Shown here: positions 5,195 to 6,754 of the stretch, piece after piece
How the letters are laid out: each line of letters opens with the position of its first letter
Numbering within the stretch: the stretch's first letter is position 1
From: CALHVX01 sp051027215
GTDB lineage: Bacteria; Pseudomonadota; Gammaproteobacteria; Pseudomonadales; Azotimanducaceae
NCBI GenBank assembly: GCA_051027215.1
Contig: JBPCXR010000293.1
Coordinates: 1-6,754 of the forward strand
Length of the DNA: 6,754 nucleotides
Direction of reading: 5' to 3'
The notes under the pieces: model-generated
Seen by the model: the letters and a program-made list of their open reading frames with translations, nothing else
What the model was told of the DNA's origin: nothing
The model's database searches: none
Program-made: the position numbers and the translations under genes

Positions 5195-6343
5195 ATGCGC
5201 ACAGCTGTAGTCACTTGTACAAAGATGCTTGTAGGCCTTAGCCTGTTCTGCAGCTTCGCGGCGCAGGCACAAGAATCAACCGCATGGTACCCACGCACCG
5301 AGAAGCTGGCAGCCGATGAAATGTTCGTGGTGGCGCTCGGCACAGGTATGCCAACCCCGATAACACGAGGGCAGAAATCGACTGCCTGGTATGTCGAACT
5401 CGGCAATGGCGATATTTTCCTGTTCGACGTTGGCTCTGGCTCCTCGGAGAACCTTTACGCCATGCGGCCCGAGTTTCACCGAGTCGATAAGGTCTTTGCT
5501 AGTCACCTGCACACGGATCACGTCGGTGACGTACCGGCGCTCTGGATAGGCGGCTGGCTGAGTGGACGTTATACGCCGCTGCACGTATATGGTCCTTCCG
5601 GATCCAAGCCTGAACTCGGTACGGCAGCCTTTGTTGACGGTCTCAAGAAGGCTTATGCCTGGGACGTCTCCGGTCGTTCCGGCATCCTGCCCGATGGAGG
5701 CGGCAAGCTGATTGCCCATGAATTCGACTACAAGCAGGACGGTGGCGTGGTTTATGAAAAGGACGGCGCCAGGATTACTTCTTTTCCCGCAATACACGTC
5801 CTGGATGGCGCAGTCAGCTATCGCCTCGACTGGAACGGCCTGAGTTTCGTCTTTGGGGGTGATTCGGCGCCCAACAAGTGGTTTGTAGAACGTTCCAAAG
5901 GTGCGGACTTTGTCATCCACGAGATGTTCTACACCCCTAAAGGACTGGAGCGGGCCCTGGGCTTCCCGCCTCGTCAGGCTGTTATCGTTTCATCCTATAT
6001 CCACACACCGCCCAGCGGGTTCGGTAAGCTCATGGCTGCGGTCAAACCCAGACTGGCAGTTGGCTACCACACCATCAGGCAGTCTGAATTGGATTTGATG
6101 ATGATTGAGGAAGTCCGCCAGGTTTATGACGGGCCCCTGGTAATTGCTGATGACCTGATGGCCTGGTCCATCACCAAGGATCGCATCGTCCAGCGTGAGG
6201 TGGTCAGTTCCGAAAGAGTCCAGGCACCACCGACCACGATGGGATACAGGAAAGCCAAGCGCAGCGGTCAAGCCAAATATTCTAAGTACATCAACGACGG
6301 CAAGTGGCCGGAATACACGCCGCCACCATTGCCTAAAGAGTAG
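5195..6343 (+). CDS. Secreted MBL-fold metallo-hydrolase (GntH-like)
   Basis: A 382-residue protein. Residues 1-25 are a signal peptide (core MLVGLSLFCSFAA, cleavage after AQA), so it probably acts in the periplasm. The metallo-beta-lactamase core follows: VVALGTGMPTP (45-55), FLFDVGSGS (75-83), and the di-zinc motif SHLHTDHVGD (103-112) with His104, His106, Asp108 and His109. Further likely ligands are His201 (PAIHVLDG), Asp223 (FVFGGDSAPNKW) and His270 (SYIHTPPSGFGK); His242 (VIHEMF) and His292 (VGYHT) are also conserved in character. The order fits the RNase Z/arylsulfatase-like branch of the fold. From memory, the whole pattern (GPSGSKPELGTAAF, SFPAIHVLDGAVSYRLDWNG) resembles exported proteins annotated as guanitoxin-biosynthesis GntH-like hydrolases. 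None of the other guanitoxin genes is here, so that name should not be taken as function. Substrate unknown. No operon partner is adjacent, and a convergent gene follows. Fold and zinc site are secure. Confidence 0.93.
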   Translation: MRTAVVTCTKMLVGLSLFCSFAAQAQESTAWYPRTEKLAADEMFVVALGTGMPTPITRGQKSTAWYVELGNGDIFLFDVGSGSSENLYAMRPEFHRVDKVFASHLHTDHVGDVPALWIGGWLSGRYTPLHVYGPSGSKPELGTAAFVDGLKKAYAWDVSGRSGILPDGGGKLIAHEFDYKQDGGVVYEKDGARITSFPAIHVLDGAVSYRLDWNGLSFVFGGDSAPNKWFVERSKGADFVIHEMFYTPKGLERALGFPPRQAVIVSSYIHTPPSGFGKLMAAVKPRLAVGYHTIRQSELDLMMIEEVRQVYDGPLVIADDLMAWSITKDRIVQREVVSSERVQAPPTTMGYRKAKRSGQAKYSKYINDGKWPEYTPPPLPKE

Positions 6344-6427
6344 AACTCGTTTTCAGCACCGGCAATTCTCTGAGGTTCAACGCAGAGCCGAAGCGCTGAA
6401 TGAAGGTGACCGCGCCGTTGGAGCAGG

Positions 6428-6754
6428 TCAGACAGAGAGGGTGATTGGACCCTGAAAACTCGAACCATTGGCGAAGAACCAAGCTTCCGTTGGATTAGGC
6501 AGGTCGAACACAGTACGTTTTGTGACCGTCTCCGTTCGTAGCTGCCAACCCGATGGCAACGCAAATTCGTCCGCCTCGACTGCGTTTTCCTGGAGCAGGC
6601 CGCCGCCTTCAGGTGAGGCGCTGATCACTTGTATGAGGTCCGCACCTGCTTCAGTGCGGATGATAGTCAGTTCGCTACCGGCTTCGAAAATGATCGTATG
6701 ATGTTTGTCGACCATGAGGCGAGCAGGCCCGTTTAGTATTGGCCTCTCTGGGCC
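6428..6754 (-). CDS. C-terminal part of an unrecognised protein
   Basis: The last 108 codons of a minus-strand gene that enters from beyond the right edge; the frame is open to the window end, so the start is not seen. An internal ATG at 6715 exists but the upstream frame stays open with plausible sequence (RPILNGPARL), so it is probably not the start. The translation looks like a real, soluble, beta-rich domain with alternating hydrophobic stretches (HHTIIFEAGSELTIIR, ADLIQVIS, GWQLRTETVTKRTVFDLP, TEAWFFANGSSFQGPI). I recognise no family, catalytic motif or membrane segment. It is convergent with the hydrolase, with 84 bases between the stop codons and no clear shared terminator; a CTCTG/CAGAG stem near 6369-6387 is weak. 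Being a gene is likely; its function is unknown. Confidence 0.65.
   Translation of the reverse strand, partial: GPERPILNGPARLMVDKHHTIIFEAGSELTIIRTEAGADLIQVISASPEGGGLLQENAVEADEFALPSGWQLRTETVTKRTVFDLPNPTEAWFFANGSSFQGPITLSV

Noticed and set aside
5027..5272. Minus-strand frame with a mildly protein-like end (EEILVIEQSFQPDDNQF)
   Set aside because: Half of it is antisense to the signal peptide of the hydrolase, and no start, family or partner is visible.

Overview
The window looks like chromosomal DNA from a marine-type gammaproteobacterium. This is inference from gene style: a TonB-dependent receptor with an EEIVVTATKRE amino end, a PaaG-like crotonase, an exported metallo-beta-lactamase-fold hydrolase and REP-like palindromic repeats. 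No 16S or other phylogenetic marker is present, so the lineage is not fixed.

Layout. At the left edge, on the minus strand, a small XRE-type helix-turn-helix gene (71-571) overlaps by an ATGA the start of a gene that leaves the window (1-74). Together they look like a two-gene regulator/nucleotidyltransferase module of toxin-antitoxin type. Its probable promoter and an 18-bp operator-like dyad lie directly upstream, and the transcript may be leaderless. A 600-bp gap (572-1179) follows with no convincing gene. It holds a possible pseudoknot, one copy of a 36-bp repeat, a tRNA-3'-end-like stretch and one copy (A) of a palindromic element.

On the plus strand come a PaaG-like enoyl-CoA hydratase/isomerase (1180-1965, TTG start), a 457-bp gap with the second 36-bp repeat copy and an operator-like inverted repeat, a complete TonB-dependent outer-membrane receptor (2423-4717) with a strong intrinsic terminator (4748-4772), a second copy (B) of the palindromic element, and a secreted MBL-fold hydrolase (5195-6343) resembling proteins annotated as GntH-like. 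At the right edge a minus-strand gene of unknown function enters the window and ends at 6428, convergent with the hydrolase.

How the genes may work together. The receptor would import a scarce or bulky compound across the outer membrane, the hydrolase would act in the periplasm, and the crotonase would act on a CoA thioester in the cytoplasm. That suggests uptake and breakdown of some organic substrate, but long gaps and a terminator separate the genes. A shared pathway is a hypothesis, not a visible operon. The most distinctive signal is the pair of palindromic elements, whose second hairpin differs between copies by a compensating base-pair swap.
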